A stretch of DNA of 64,000 nucleotides from Paragorgia papillata (Eukaryota; Cnidaria; Anthozoa; Scleralcyonacea; Coralliidae): the NCBI GenBank assembly GCA_035771165.1, contig JAWNZC010000280.1, positions 124,001 through 188,000 on the forward strand, written 5' to 3'. A model generated the notes under the pieces. It did not search any database, was not told the origin of the DNA, and worked only from the letters and a program-made list of their open reading frames with translations. Every line of letters starts with the position of its first letter. The first letter of the stretch is position 1. Positions 43,474 through 53,843 of the stretch are shown here, piece by piece. The position numbers and the translations under genes are program-made.

Positions 43474-44800
43474 ATTCAGGTAACATGTACTTCGTAGTAT
43501 TGGATAACCTTGAAAGATAACTATTTATTTGTTCCACTTCCTCTCTCATAGAGCACGCAGCACCTTCTTGCCACCTTCCACCCCACAAAACCTATAGTGT
43601 TTAACAATAACAACAGAACGTTTGTCAAAAAGGAAAACGCACTGACATTAAACAAGAACCTCGCAAACATCACTAAAATATAATCAACCAATCAACCAAT
43701 AGCCACAAATAAATAAATAATACCCAATGGTGAAAGCTAAATTAGATTTCCTTTACAATACATTTTAGATTTACTGGAAAATAAATACCTGAAATATCAA
43801 ATAAATATCAGGCTTCGTGCTTTCTTGCTCCATGTTGTTGTTCGGAATGTTCTTGGCCCACTTCCAATACTTGCAGATGATATCCTCCCACATAAACTCA
43901 ACATTATTTGGTATCATCATGTTGACACGGATAAAATTAGCATAACCATATATTTCTCCTTCATGGCGACAACCAGCAATCTCCAATCCCGTTTCATCTA
44001 GATGAGATTTACGTTTGGTTTTGTTTCCAGCAGCTAGCCAATTGGTTTCCCCACACTTTCCATTATCAGTAAAGTTCTATATAAAATTAAATAACTGACT
44101 TCAAAATACAGTTACACTCAATTCAAGAAAAAGAAGGGTACATTATATAACTCAGTTCAATATGCACAGTGCGAAACCAGGTCTTAAAGGGCAATAGCAC
44201 TAAAAATTAAGTTTGTCTAATTTGAAAGAACTCATGAAATTGTAATAGAACATCCTTTACAACTTTTTCGTATCTCTCTTTGTTTTCAAGATATTTCAAT
44301 TTGTTTGATATGTAAATGAGATGGTCTCTGACGTCAGGTGTGGGGTAAAATATTTTCACATGTAGCAAAACCAGTTATATCTCTAAGTTTGTTCAGCGAA
44401 ATCATTTGAAACTGTGCACATAAAAACTCCTTGCAACGCTGAACATTTCATGTTGGATATATAAGTGATTTGGGTCTGAATGAAAATATTTTACCCCACT
44501 CCTGACGTCAAAGACCATCTCATTTACATATCAAACAAATTGAAATATCTTGAAAATGCAGAAAGATACGAAAAAGTTGTAAAGGATCTTCCATTACAGT
44601 TTTATGAGTTCTTTCAAATTAGACAAACTTAATTTTTAATGCCAATCCCCTTTAAAATCACTTCACAGATTGTGAAACAAAACTAAATGGTATTGTTTCA
44701 TACCTGGATATGTGCATGTGTGTAAATTTCCCCAAGATGATTATCTACGTCATTATTTGATGCAACAAAAACATCCCCATGATATGACTCAACTTGTTTA
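43474..44800 (-). CDS. KDZ-type transposase exons, right-arm copy
   Basis: Minus-strand counterpart of 24463-25789: exon blocks 44704-44800, 43789-44076 and 43474-43591, with conserved splice signals. The main 71-codon frame in block 2 is identical in protein to the left copy. Confidence 0.6.
44191..44649. mobile_element. TTAA MITE in KDZ intron, right-arm copy
   Basis: Counterpart of 24614-25072, between KDZ exon blocks 1 and 2. Confidence 0.85.
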
Positions 44801-45292
44801 CTACACAAAAAAACAAAATGAGTAAGATATATTGTTAATTGCTCATTAAAGTCAACTGCACTTACAAAATATTACTTTCAAAGGCCTAACATATAGCCAC
44901 AAGAGAAAACATACCTGGAAGAAAACAGTATGTACAGAGTCAAATATAACTAGTACTAGAAATACTGTACATGAACGCAACAACCCCTCACCCGCTTTTA
45001 CATGCTTTTTTGAAACACCCCCACCCACCCCCTGATTAAAATAAGCACTCCTGATATACAGCCAATATAAAAACAAAAGGTACGCATCATAGCGTACATG
45101 TATCTGCACTGAACACATTAGAACAGAATTTATAGCCTATAAATAGTGCCTATTATGAAACAATGGCACAAACTCAAGGTTGACATGAAATCATAATGCA
45201 TTCACTATCATCCCTGATATTCAACCTCGATTTCAAACCATTGTTCATGCCCATTGAAGCAAATTTGGGAAGTGTCTAAAGCACTCGTATTA

Positions 45293-45410
45293 TTATAAGT
45301 AATAACATGACTTGAGGGAAATTAGCGATTAAATTTCCCCACCACCAAGGGAAGATTTTACAAATCTTCCAAAGGGGAAATTTAATCGCTAATTTCCCAA
45401 AAAGTCATGT
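45293..45410. mobile_element. Foldback MITE, right-arm copy of 23853-23970
   Basis: AATAACATGACTTGAGGGAA ... AAAAGTCATGTTATT foldback. Confidence 0.9.
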
Positions 45411-45702
45411 TATTAGTTTGTAATGTTATGATCGCCGAGGAAAACTTTGAGAATCTTACTGACAGGAAATTTACACGGTTGATCAGAGAAGTTGCATCTA
45501 ATTTTCTTGTGCATGTTGATAAGGGAAAATATGTGCAAGTGGGAAATTTAGAAGAAGACAAAGGATAAATTTCCCTCTTGCATGAGCGATGTGGGAAATA
45601 CGAGGTTTACATTCCCTCGGAGAACAAAAGAATCCAAGGTGATCATGGTATTACCATAGTTATCATACATTTCTTGCATTTTTTGTTTGTCGTGTTTACA
45701 AG

Positions 45703-46073
45703 GATGCTACTAGGGTAACCCAGCTGCCAGGGTTACCCTAGTAGCCAGGTTATGTTTTGTCCTTGTAAATGCATTTGGTAGGGATAACGCACCTACCTGC
45801 CTACTTGTTATTAGTGCTTGGTAACCAGGTCTAATAAAGTTGACCTGGGCCCAGCAGGATGACCCTAACTTTGACTCGGGTGCTAGGGTAACCCAGCTGC
45901 CAGGGTAACTCTAGTAGCCAGGTTATGTTTTGTTCTTGTAAATGCGTTTGTTAGAGATAACGCGCCTACCTGCCTACTTGTTATTAGTGCTTGGTAACCA
46001 GGTCTAATAAAGTTGACCTGGACCCAGCAGGATGACCCTAACTTTGACTCGGGTGCCAGGGTAACCCTACCTC
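45703..46073. repeat. 173-bp tandem repeat, right-arm copy
   Basis: Counterpart of 23190-23560, about two units. Confidence 0.9.
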
Positions 46074-47907
46074 CTTGTAAACAGGCCAGTTCAGTGAACG
46101 TAATAACTAATAAGTGAATGAGATAACAAGCCAATCCCTTGATATTAAAGAAAATAAATCATGGGTGAGATCGTGGTTTATTAGATACAACTTTGTCAAC
46201 TTACAACAACCTAATATTTATTAAATAGGCACTGCTAATAAACTTGTAAAAGAATGCTACCTGTAAAAGAATGCTACCTGTGCGTGTTGTGAAATATATA
46301 CTTGTTATTCTTATTAATAAGGCAGTGAGGTTGTTTACCAAACATGTATGGCACGTATCTATAAGCTAAATAGAAAAATCTAGTTCAAAATCTTGGATTG
46401 TTTATCAGATTCAACTTTATACAGCAAGCAGTCAATGAGTACATGTGTGATGTGTGTACTGCTAAATACACTTGATGGCATTAAAAATGTAAAATGATGC
46501 TACCGGTTGTGAAATAAATACTTGTAAGTTTCCTCCAAAGACAATTGTTTGCCTTCCGAAGAGTAATGTTTGTCACTTGAAGACCACGGTCCTAATTCAT
46601 AAACAGTTTTAAATAGTACACGTGTTCGCCTGAGTCGCCTGACTCGATATAAAATCACCCGACGAGTTGAAAAGCTTTTGTCAACTCTTCAATCGTTCTG
46701 TATAACGCACAAAAACTGTGATAGATCACACTTGCAAGTTTACTATAAGTCATGTTAAAAATACTTGCCATTTGTATCAGCAATATTGTCTTTCTTCGAA
46801 AATAGTGATTGCTCTTTTGATGTGGCATAGATATGGCGACGAAATAATATTTATAAACACAATCGGGATTAAAGAATACTTGTTTCCATCGTTCAACCTG
46901 ACAGCTCGGACGTTGACGCCAAAAAATTCTGAACTCCGATTATTCCCGATGTAATTGTCGCGCATTGATTAGAGAGTTAGACCACAGCATACACTTATTT
47001 TCCCCGTTTAAAGTGGCAGTACGATCGAATTTTCACTTTGCGTTTTTTTTAGCCAAAATACTTCTTATGGTCCTAATATGACTTACCATGTATTTAAAAA
47101 CGATTTTAGAAAATGTTTTCTATCAGAATTCAAGCATCTTTTACGAGCACTTGGCTTGATTTCGAAATTTTTTGGAGCCTGCAATTTATCAATAGCGGTA
47201 GCTCGTTGTGACGTCATCTACACAAGATGTCATCTACAGAAAGGCGTCACGTAAGGGGCCAAAGGTGCGAGCTTTCGTTGCCTAAAAGATGACTATTAAA
47301 CCCGTCAATATGGAAACGAAAAGTCCGTCGTCGAAGAGAAGCCAACGAAGAGTAACTGCACAAACTTGTTATGACTCGTGTTTCATTATCGGATCAAATT
47401 TGTTCACACACGTAGCTAACAATAAAAATATTGCGTGGACCTTCAAAATTTTATAGGCCGTTAAAGAATTGTTCAGTTCGCAAAACGTGCAAGAAAACGC
47501 CAGAAAGGTTAGCAGCGCCGAACGTGCACCTGAAATGCCATGCACCAGATATGAAGCCCTAAAGAGGTAAGTTGGTTATGTAAGGTATAAATAATAAATC
47601 TCAATTTTTCCTGAACATCATAACATGTAATAAACAGTTAGCCGAATGAAGAAACCCGTACCGTACAAGAATGTACAGATGCAAGAGAATACATTGCAGT
47701 TTCACACGTAAATCAGTACTTCTGCGCGCCGCCGCTGTAACAGTATGACACTATGACAGTATTCAATAACAATATAATGCATGTAGTTTGTTTTGACAAC
47801 CACTCAACCAGTATATTTTAATTTTAGGGTAGTCTACTGGAAATCGGAAGAGAAAACAACTGCCTGAAGAAGGTCCAGTTATTCAAAACAAAGAATAGTT
47901 TAAGTAG

Positions 47908-48179
47908 TGTCGGGAATGCTTCGTGCACTGCTGCCAACACAATTAAATCACTACTGGTTTTGTTTATTGATCTCCAAACACGTTATCGCTCGCTCGTCAC
48001 TACACGTGTGTGTGGGTATTTTTCTCTCTCTCTCGTTCTATATATTATATTATTACAAAATATGCGGAAATCCAATTATCTTTTATCTCATGCGGTCAGT
48101 CCTGACTCATCTCAGTTAACGCTTGTTATGGGTTAGTAACTTAATTAACAGTTAGTAATTACGACTACAATTTACCACA
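47908..48179 (-). repeat. 3' LTR of BEL element
   Basis: 272 bp, identical to the 5' LTR. Preceded on the minus strand by the purine-rich AATAGAGGGAGTG. Confidence 0.95.
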
Positions 48180-48192
48180 CACTCCCTCTATT
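48180..48192 (-). other. Polypurine tract of BEL element
   Basis: Minus strand AATAGAGGGAGTG immediately before the 3' LTR: purine-rich with one T, in the expected place for second-strand priming. Confidence 0.6.
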
Positions 48193-48335
48193 TGTCTCAG
48201 GATGAGACAAATATTATAATAAAGTGCGTTTATTCCTATTGTTTGCTTAAATCAACTAGAAAGTTCAAAATATCCAAATCTTGTAACTAATTACGTAATA
48301 ATTATTAATTGTTAATATATATGAATATATATTGT

Positions 48336-51300
48336 TCATCCTTCTTGTCCAGCAACGTCATGAATCCTTTTCTTTGCAACTTCGGCTGCGGCTCGCTTTG
48401 GTCTGAACGGTGGTGCTTCAACGCTAAGGTGGGTCTTTTTCTTTGGTGGTGACATGTCACAGGATAGCTCTAACGGGTAGAGGTGCTGGACCGGTCGTTC
48501 GAGGTGGGACTTGCCTGCGCGCAGCTTTACGGCTCTGACAACTTTGTCGGCTCCTCGGTATGTCTTCTCCACAATTCCCAGCTGCCATCTCCCTCGGTTC
48601 TTTTCCTCTGATCTTATGATTACCACATCTCCCTCTTTCGGACTATATTCAGATCGGTTGTGTTTAAGATTATGCCTTTCTCGGAGTGCTTTGATATACT
48701 CTGATGTCCATCGTTTCCAAAGCACATCCTTGCATCTTTTCAGGTATCTGGCTCTTTTACGAAGGTCAGCCATCTCGATTTCTTCATAATTCTGCTCTGG
48801 TAAGGTGTTGGGTCGCCCAAACAGCATCGCGTTTGGGGTAAGTAAGGGGAGCTGGATGTCGTCTTCCACGTAACTCAGAGGTCTGTTGTTTAGTGCGATT
48901 TCTACGTCCAGTAGAGTGTCCTCTAGTTCGTCCCAGGTGAGGAAACCATTCCCAATTGATTTATGCAGGGCACCCTTCATTAGGCCAACCATCCTCTCAA
49001 ACTGTCCACCCCACCACGGTGCACGGCTTAGGTTGAACTGCCACACGATCTTGTTCTTGGCTAGGAAGTCGTTCAGGCGATCATCCTTTTCCACTTTCTT
49101 TAACCAATTCGCTGCTCCTACGAAGGTCCTACCATTGTCTGAATAGATCTTGGAGGGACGTCCGCGCCTTGCAATGAGTCTCTTCAGACTCCCAAGAAAC
49201 TCTTCTGTTTCCATTGTATGAGCCAGTTCCAGATACAATCCCCTGGTGAGACTGCATGCGTAGAGGATGACATAAGCTTTCCCTTCTTTCTTGACCTTCT
49301 TTCGGTAACGAATGGGTCCCGCATAATCTACTCCAACGACTTGAAATGGAGCACCTGCTTCAGTTCTATCGCGTGGTAATTTCCCGGGAGGTGGAGTTGC
49401 AAATGCTCTTGCCCTAAATCTCTTGCACCCATCGCACTCGTTAGTTACACTCTTGGTCAGTCGCCGCAGTCTTGGAATCCAATATCGTTCTCGGATCTTT
49501 GCCATTGTCATTCCGATTCCTCCGTGTAGTGTGATCTCATGCGCTCGTTCTATGACCTTTTCTGAGTACGGTGCAGAATCTGGCAGGTAAATCGGGAAAT
49601 CTCCTTGGATTCGCCCTCGACATTCGAGTATTCCCTCTTCGTTTCGTTGGAGGTTTAATCTTTCTCGGTCTTCTTCGAATGCTGCTGCGCCTTCTACTGA
49701 GCTCTGCACCTTCTTTATCCACATCGTCTCTTGCTTGTTTACTTCTTTGGTGGTCAGTGGCCCCGTGATTCTCTGGTTTAGAGTTGCTTTGGCGTTGTGT
49801 ATAAAGCGAGAGATCCATGCACATACTCTCAAGGTTGCCCAAAGTCTGCGTCGAGTGAGTAACTGGTCGAACTCATCTTTCATTCCAAGTGCCACTGCAA
49901 AAAGTTCTCTCGTTGCTTTGGCTTCCACTCGCGTTTCCTCAGTCGCGCTAGTAACAATGTCTGGCGGCCACTTTTCTGGATGTGCTAGCCAATCAGGTCC
50001 ATCCCACCATAGCTTTTTCGACTCTTTTACATCTCCTCCACGACTACCGAGGTCCGCTGGGTTGTCTTGTGAGCACACGTGTTTCCAGGTGATGTATTCT
50101 TTCTTGCGGATTTTCTCTACACGGTTGTGCACGAACTGCTTGTAATCTCCTCCGCCGGAAATCCAGTGCAGCGCGACGGTGCTATCTAACCAACCATATA
50201 CGTTCTGTACTGGAAAACCGGTGAGCGCCTCCTTCACGTTATCCACCAGGTTGGTGGCCATGTGTCCGGACACCAACTCTAGCCGTGGTATGGTGAGCCC
50301 TTGCTTCGCCAGACGAGCTTTCGCTGCTACTAAGCCTTTCGATTTTTTCTCGTTTTGCGTCACCACAGCGTAAACGGCTGCCGCTACTCCAATACCACTA
50401 GCATCTCCGAATGCGTGCAGGTCGATGCTTTGTATTTCCCCTGGTTGATTGACGAGACTTCGTGGAACTGTTACCTGTTCTGGCAGCCCACGTTCCCACT
50501 TTGACCATCTCTTCTGGAGGATGTTTGGCAATTCGGCGTCCCATGCAGTTTTAGCTTCGCACGCGTCACGGTAGAGGACTTTTCCTTGTAACGTTACTGG
50601 CGCGGCCAGTCCAAGTGGGTCGTAGATTCGAGCAATCTTTCGTAGAATCCCTCTCTTAGTTGGCGGAGTGTTTTCTGCTTGGATCTTGACTGCGATCGTG
50701 TCTTGTTCCTTGTTCCAAGCAAGTCCGAGCAGCCCACATTGTCCTTCTTGCGGCGATCCCAGTTGTTGTTTGGCATAGGTGTCTTGCTCCTCTGGGGATG
50801 AGCTCGTGGAGGTCTGGATTTCGGGGTTGTTTGAATGCCACTTGTGCAATGTAAAGTTAGCCTTCGAAAATACTTCGGTTGCAACGTTCTTCACTCGTCT
50901 TGCTTCATCTACTGTTTGGCCACCACTGATTAGATCATCAACATAGAGACTTCTCTCTATTTCTTCCACACACTCAGGATCTAGTGCTCGATGGTTGTCA
51001 AGATGTTGTTTGATAACTCCCCCAAGCAGGAAAGGAGATGGACCCAGACCAAACAGTGCTCTAGTAAATCGCAATGTTGACACTTGTCTCGTGGCTAGGT
51101 CTTCCAACCAATGGAACCTGAGAGCGTCGCGGTCATCCTCGCGAATTCTGACTTGTAAAAATGCTTGCTTGATATCACCGGTTACAGCAACGGGATGGAA
51201 CCTGCCACGCACTAGCACTTCCCACAGTTGGTTTTGTAAGGGAGGTCCAGTGTGGAGGCAATCGTTCAACGAGGGTGCATTGTCATGTGCTTTCGCCGAT

Positions 51301-53522
51301 GCGTCGTAGACAATTCGAAGCTTTGTTGTCTCGGCGGCTTCACGAACGACAGCTTTATGGGGAATGTAGAACTCTTGCCCTCTAGGATCTTCTTCAGCCT
51401 TTTCTACCACACCCTCGGCCAGTTGGTCTTGAATCACAGCGTGATACTTCTCTAACATTTGGGTTTTCTCGAGCTTCCGTACTGTGCTTTGGAGTCTTCT
51501 TAAACTTCCTGTCTTGTTGTTCGGGAGGACGGGGTGATTTCCCTTCCATGGCAGCCCAGTTTCGTACCAGCCTTGTTGATCTCTCCTCAGTTGTTCCCTG
51601 AACTCGTCATAAACGACCTTTTGATCTCCAGGCGAAGAATCTCCTAAACCAAGCACATCAAGTCGACATAAATGCTCGTAATCTGCAACTGATGTTTGGG
51701 CCAGGAACATACTCTTCAAGTCCGACTCAATTCCAGGTGACATCAAGGTCCATCCAAATCTCGTCTTTTCGGCAGTTGGTTCACCCGACCGTCCAACTCT
51801 AGGTGCTGTCTCAGTTTTTATCTTGGCATAGTCACTCGCGCCGAGGATTAGATGAACCGGAAGTTTTTCCTTTTCATCTTTGTCTTCCATACATACTCCT
51901 TTTAGGTGAGGAAATCCGTTAATCATCTCTTGGTACTTTGGATTGTCCACTGTCAACAGTTCACTGCGATCAATCTTAGTAACTTCCGTTTCCAGGGTAA
52001 ATGTTCCAGATACATCACTTACACTCAAGTTATACAGTTCAACTCGTTTCGTTGTGGACCCGATCATCATTTCAATTCGTCGAATTTCTGATCGCTGTGG
52101 GTTTGTTTTGAGCCGGTCAATCAACGCTGAAGAACCATAAGAGCTACCCGCTCCGGTGTCAAGTAAAGCTCTGCACTTGACTCCATTAACCTTGACCACG
52201 ACCAAGGGATGACAGACAGTTCCCTTTTCGGAGTTTCTGGCTGTCAGTAATTTCTCTGGGGGCATGTCGCAAATAGACGAATGGTGTTTTCGATTGCAGT
52301 GTTGACACGAAGAACGGCTTCGACAGTCTGCTGCGCGATGTTTGGCTCCAGTACAGTTGAAACAGAGTCGTTTCGTGCCCAATATCTTCTTGCGGTCTGT
52401 GGTTGTCACGACTTTATCACAATTGATCGATTTGTGTTCGGTTGCGTCACAGTAAACACATCCCCTTGTCGAAACAGCGTCATCTTTCGTTTGAAAATTT
52501 CGTCCCCGAGTTCGCGGAGGATCTTTGGGTGCTTTCTCGTCACTTTCGATTGGGTTGATGTCCTTCCACTGCTTAAGCGCGTTCACCAGTGACGGAAAAT
52601 CCCAATTCTGCCATTCTTGTTGCCCTCTCACGAGGTCTGTCTTTATTCCTCTCAGCTTGTTAAGCACACTTCTCACGTTACCTTTGACGTCTTTTAATTT
52701 TCCAAGCGTTTCGAGCGATTGGACGTTATACACCAGTTTCTTGTAGAAGTCGTGGATCTTTGAGGGTTGCGTTCCGGTTATGACAGGCAATTCCATGATG
52801 TTTTGTATATAAGCGTTCACTATCTCACTGTCCTTTCCATATTCACTCATGAGAATATTCTTGGCTCTCTCGTAGCCCTCGGTCGTAAATGGTAACCCGT
52901 CGATTTCTGTACGTACTCGTGGAATGACTAATTCCTTGAGATAGGCGAATTTGGTAATAGCTGCTAGGTTTGATTTATCGATTTCGGCTTGAAACTTGTT
53001 CCAAAATGGTAGCCATCCCGCGTATGTACCGTTGAATTTCGTCAACTCCAATTTAGGCAATTTTGTTTGCATGTTGTGAACAGCTTTCGCGGCGCCGGTT
53101 TGGCCTGCTTTGGTCTCATCAAGTTTGCGCTCGTACTCCAATTTTATTTCCAATTGTTCGCGCTCAAACTGTAGTTGCTCTTGGCGCGCACGTGTCTCGT
53201 TTTCTTCGATGGTCTGTCGCTTTCTCCTCTCAGCTTCTGAAGCAGCCTCTTTTAGCCAGTTCTCTAAGTCTATAATCTTAGTATCGACATCACCGAGTTG
53301 CTTTTCAATGTTGTCGCTCCATTCCCTTACCTCCTCGACTCCTTCTCCTTTGGTGAACTTTGCTTCTTCCACTTTCAGTTTTAGGTCATCCACTTCTTTC
53401 GCTAATAAGCGCAATGTGTCACGGTGTCGTACGACGGCTTCTGGATTCCCCTTCTCCAGGATTCCACCCGTTTTGCTTTGGGTAAATGTCAACATTTTCA
53501 ACTTCGTACCGATTTCTTCCAT
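48336..53522 (-). CDS. BEL/Pao Gag-Pol polyprotein
   Basis: 1,728 codons without a stop. I start at the ATG at 53522 (MEEIGTKLKM), downstream of the LTR; the longer frame from 53606 begins inside the LTR. Approximate domain order: coiled-coil N-terminus (to 150); DUF1759-like Gag region (about 150-300); three CCHC-type knuckles (CVYC near 354, CFNCTGAKHRAADC near 388, CQHCNRKHHSSIC near 405); aspartic protease with DTGAG (about 454); reverse transcriptase with LYVDDL (about 860); RNase H with HAFGDASG (about 1032); integrase zinc region HEITLHGG...CDGC (about 1327-1364); integrase core with VDYAGP (about 1393), YSDNGRTF (about 1460) and WWGGQFERM (about 1505), the last two acidic residues 46 residues apart; and a C-terminal DUF5641-like domain. 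All catalytic boxes I can judge are present. The order protease-RT-RNase H-integrase is that of BEL/Pao. Confidence 0.95.
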   Translation of the reverse strand: MEEIGTKLKMLTFTQSKTGGILEKGNPEAVVRHRDTLRLLAKEVDDLKLKVEEAKFTKGEGVEEVREWSDNIEKQLGDVDTKIIDLENWLKEAASEAERRKRQTIEENETRARQEQLQFEREQLEIKLEYERKLDETKAGQTGAAKAVHNMQTKLPKLELTKFNGTYAGWLPFWNKFQAEIDKSNLAAITKFAYLKELVIPRVRTEIDGLPFTTEGYERAKNILMSEYGKDSEIVNAYIQNIMELPVITGTQPSKIHDFYKKLVYNVQSLETLGKLKDVKGNVRSVLNKLRGIKTDLVRGQQEWQNWDFPSLVNALKQWKDINPIESDEKAPKDPPRTRGRNFQTKDDAVSTRGCVYCDATEHKSINCDKVVTTTDRKKILGTKRLCFNCTGAKHRAADCRSRSSCQHCNRKHHSSICDMPPEKLLTARNSEKGTVCHPLVVVKVNGVKCRALLDTGAGSSYGSSALIDRLKTNPQRSEIRRIEMMIGSTTKRVELYNLSVSDVSGTFTLETEVTKIDRSELLTVDNPKYQEMINGFPHLKGVCMEDKDEKEKLPVHLILGASDYAKIKTETAPRVGRSGEPTAEKTRFGWTLMSPGIESDLKSMFLAQTSVADYEHLCRLDVLGLGDSSPGDQKVVYDEFREQLRRDQQGWYETGLPWKGNHPVLPNNKTGSLRRLQSTVRKLEKTQMLEKYHAVIQDQLAEGVVEKAEEDPRGQEFYIPHKAVVREAAETTKLRIVYDASAKAHDNAPSLNDCLHTGPPLQNQLWEVLVRGRFHPVAVTGDIKQAFLQVRIREDDRDALRFHWLEDLATRQVSTLRFTRALFGLGPSPFLLGGVIKQHLDNHRALDPECVEEIERSLYVDDLISGGQTVDEARRVKNVATEVFSKANFTLHKWHSNNPEIQTSTSSSPEEQDTYAKQQLGSPQEGQCGLLGLAWNKEQDTIAVKIQAENTPPTKRGILRKIARIYDPLGLAAPVTLQGKVLYRDACEAKTAWDAELPNILQKRWSKWERGLPEQVTVPRSLVNQPGEIQSIDLHAFGDASGIGVAAAVYAVVTQNEKKSKGLVAAKARLAKQGLTIPRLELVSGHMATNLVDNVKEALTGFPVQNVYGWLDSTVALHWISGGGDYKQFVHNRVEKIRKKEYITWKHVCSQDNPADLGSRGGDVKESKKLWWDGPDWLAHPEKWPPDIVTSATEETRVEAKATRELFAVALGMKDEFDQLLTRRRLWATLRVCAWISRFIHNAKATLNQRITGPLTTKEVNKQETMWIKKVQSSVEGAAAFEEDRERLNLQRNEEGILECRGRIQGDFPIYLPDSAPYSEKVIERAHEITLHGGIGMTMAKIRERYWIPRLRRLTKSVTNECDGCKRFRARAFATPPPGKLPRDRTEAGAPFQVVGVDYAGPIRYRKKVKKEGKAYVILYACSLTRGLYLELAHTMETEEFLGSLKRLIARRGRPSKIYSDNGRTFVGAANWLKKVEKDDRLNDFLAKNKIVWQFNLSRAPWWGGQFERMVGLMKGALHKSIGNGFLTWDELEDTLLDVEIALNNRPLSYVEDDIQLPLLTPNAMLFGRPNTLPEQNYEEIEMADLRKRARYLKRCKDVLWKRWTSEYIKALRERHNLKHNRSEYSPKEGDVVIIRSEEKNRGRWQLGIVEKTYRGADKVVRAVKLRAGKSHLERPVQHLYPLELSCDMSPPKKKTHLSVEAPPFRPKRAAAEVAKKRIHDVAGQEG

Positions 53523-53550
53523 AGTAATACGCGGATCTCTTGTTCGCAGA

Positions 53551-53567
53551 TCCCGTCGGAGGTGCCA
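53551..53567 (-). other. Primer-binding site of BEL element
   Basis: Four bases after the 5' LTR, the minus strand reads TGGCACCTCCGACGGGA. It starts TGG as required to pair with a tRNA 3' CCA end. I did not identify the tRNA. Confidence 0.7.
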
Positions 53568-53571
53568 CTTA

Positions 53572-53843
53572 TGTCGGGAATGCTTCGTGCACTGCTGCCA
53601 ACACAATTAAATCACTACTGGTTTTGTTTATTGATCTCCAAACACGTTATCGCTCGCTCGTCACTACACGTGTGTGTGGGTATTTTTCTCTCTCTCTCGT
53701 TCTATATATTATATTATTACAAAATATGCGGAAATCCAATTATCTTTTATCTCATGCGGTCAGTCCTGACTCATCTCAGTTAACGCTTGTTATGGGTTAG
53801 TAACTTAATTAACAGTTAGTAATTACGACTACAATTTACCACA
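53572..53843 (-). repeat. 5' LTR of BEL element
   Basis: 272 bp, identical to 47908-48179. Should contain the promoter; an AT-rich TATATATTATATTATTA stretch near 53703-53720 is a candidate core region. Confidence 0.95.

Larger units (their letters stand above)
47908..53843 (-). mobile_element. Full-length BEL/Pao LTR retrotransposon
   Basis: 5,936 bp, minus strand. Two 272-bp LTRs are identical by direct comparison and begin/end TGT...ACA. A 4-bp duplication GTAG flanks it (47904-47907 and 53844-53847). One uninterrupted gag-pol frame lies between. A primer-binding site follows the 5' LTR and a purine-rich tract precedes the 3' LTR. There is no envelope-like frame. Identical LTRs and an intact frame indicate a young, possibly still competent copy. 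Present only in the right arm. Confidence 0.95.

Noticed and set aside
53523..53606. Polyprotein start at the upstream Met (53606)
   Set aside because: Those 28 codons lie in the LTR and primer-binding site, and would read across the tRNA primer site; the ATG at 53522 is the first downstream of both.
48511..53800. Many plus-strand frames of 60-166 codons across the BEL element
   Set aside because: Antisense shadows of the 1,728-codon polyprotein or of the LTR.
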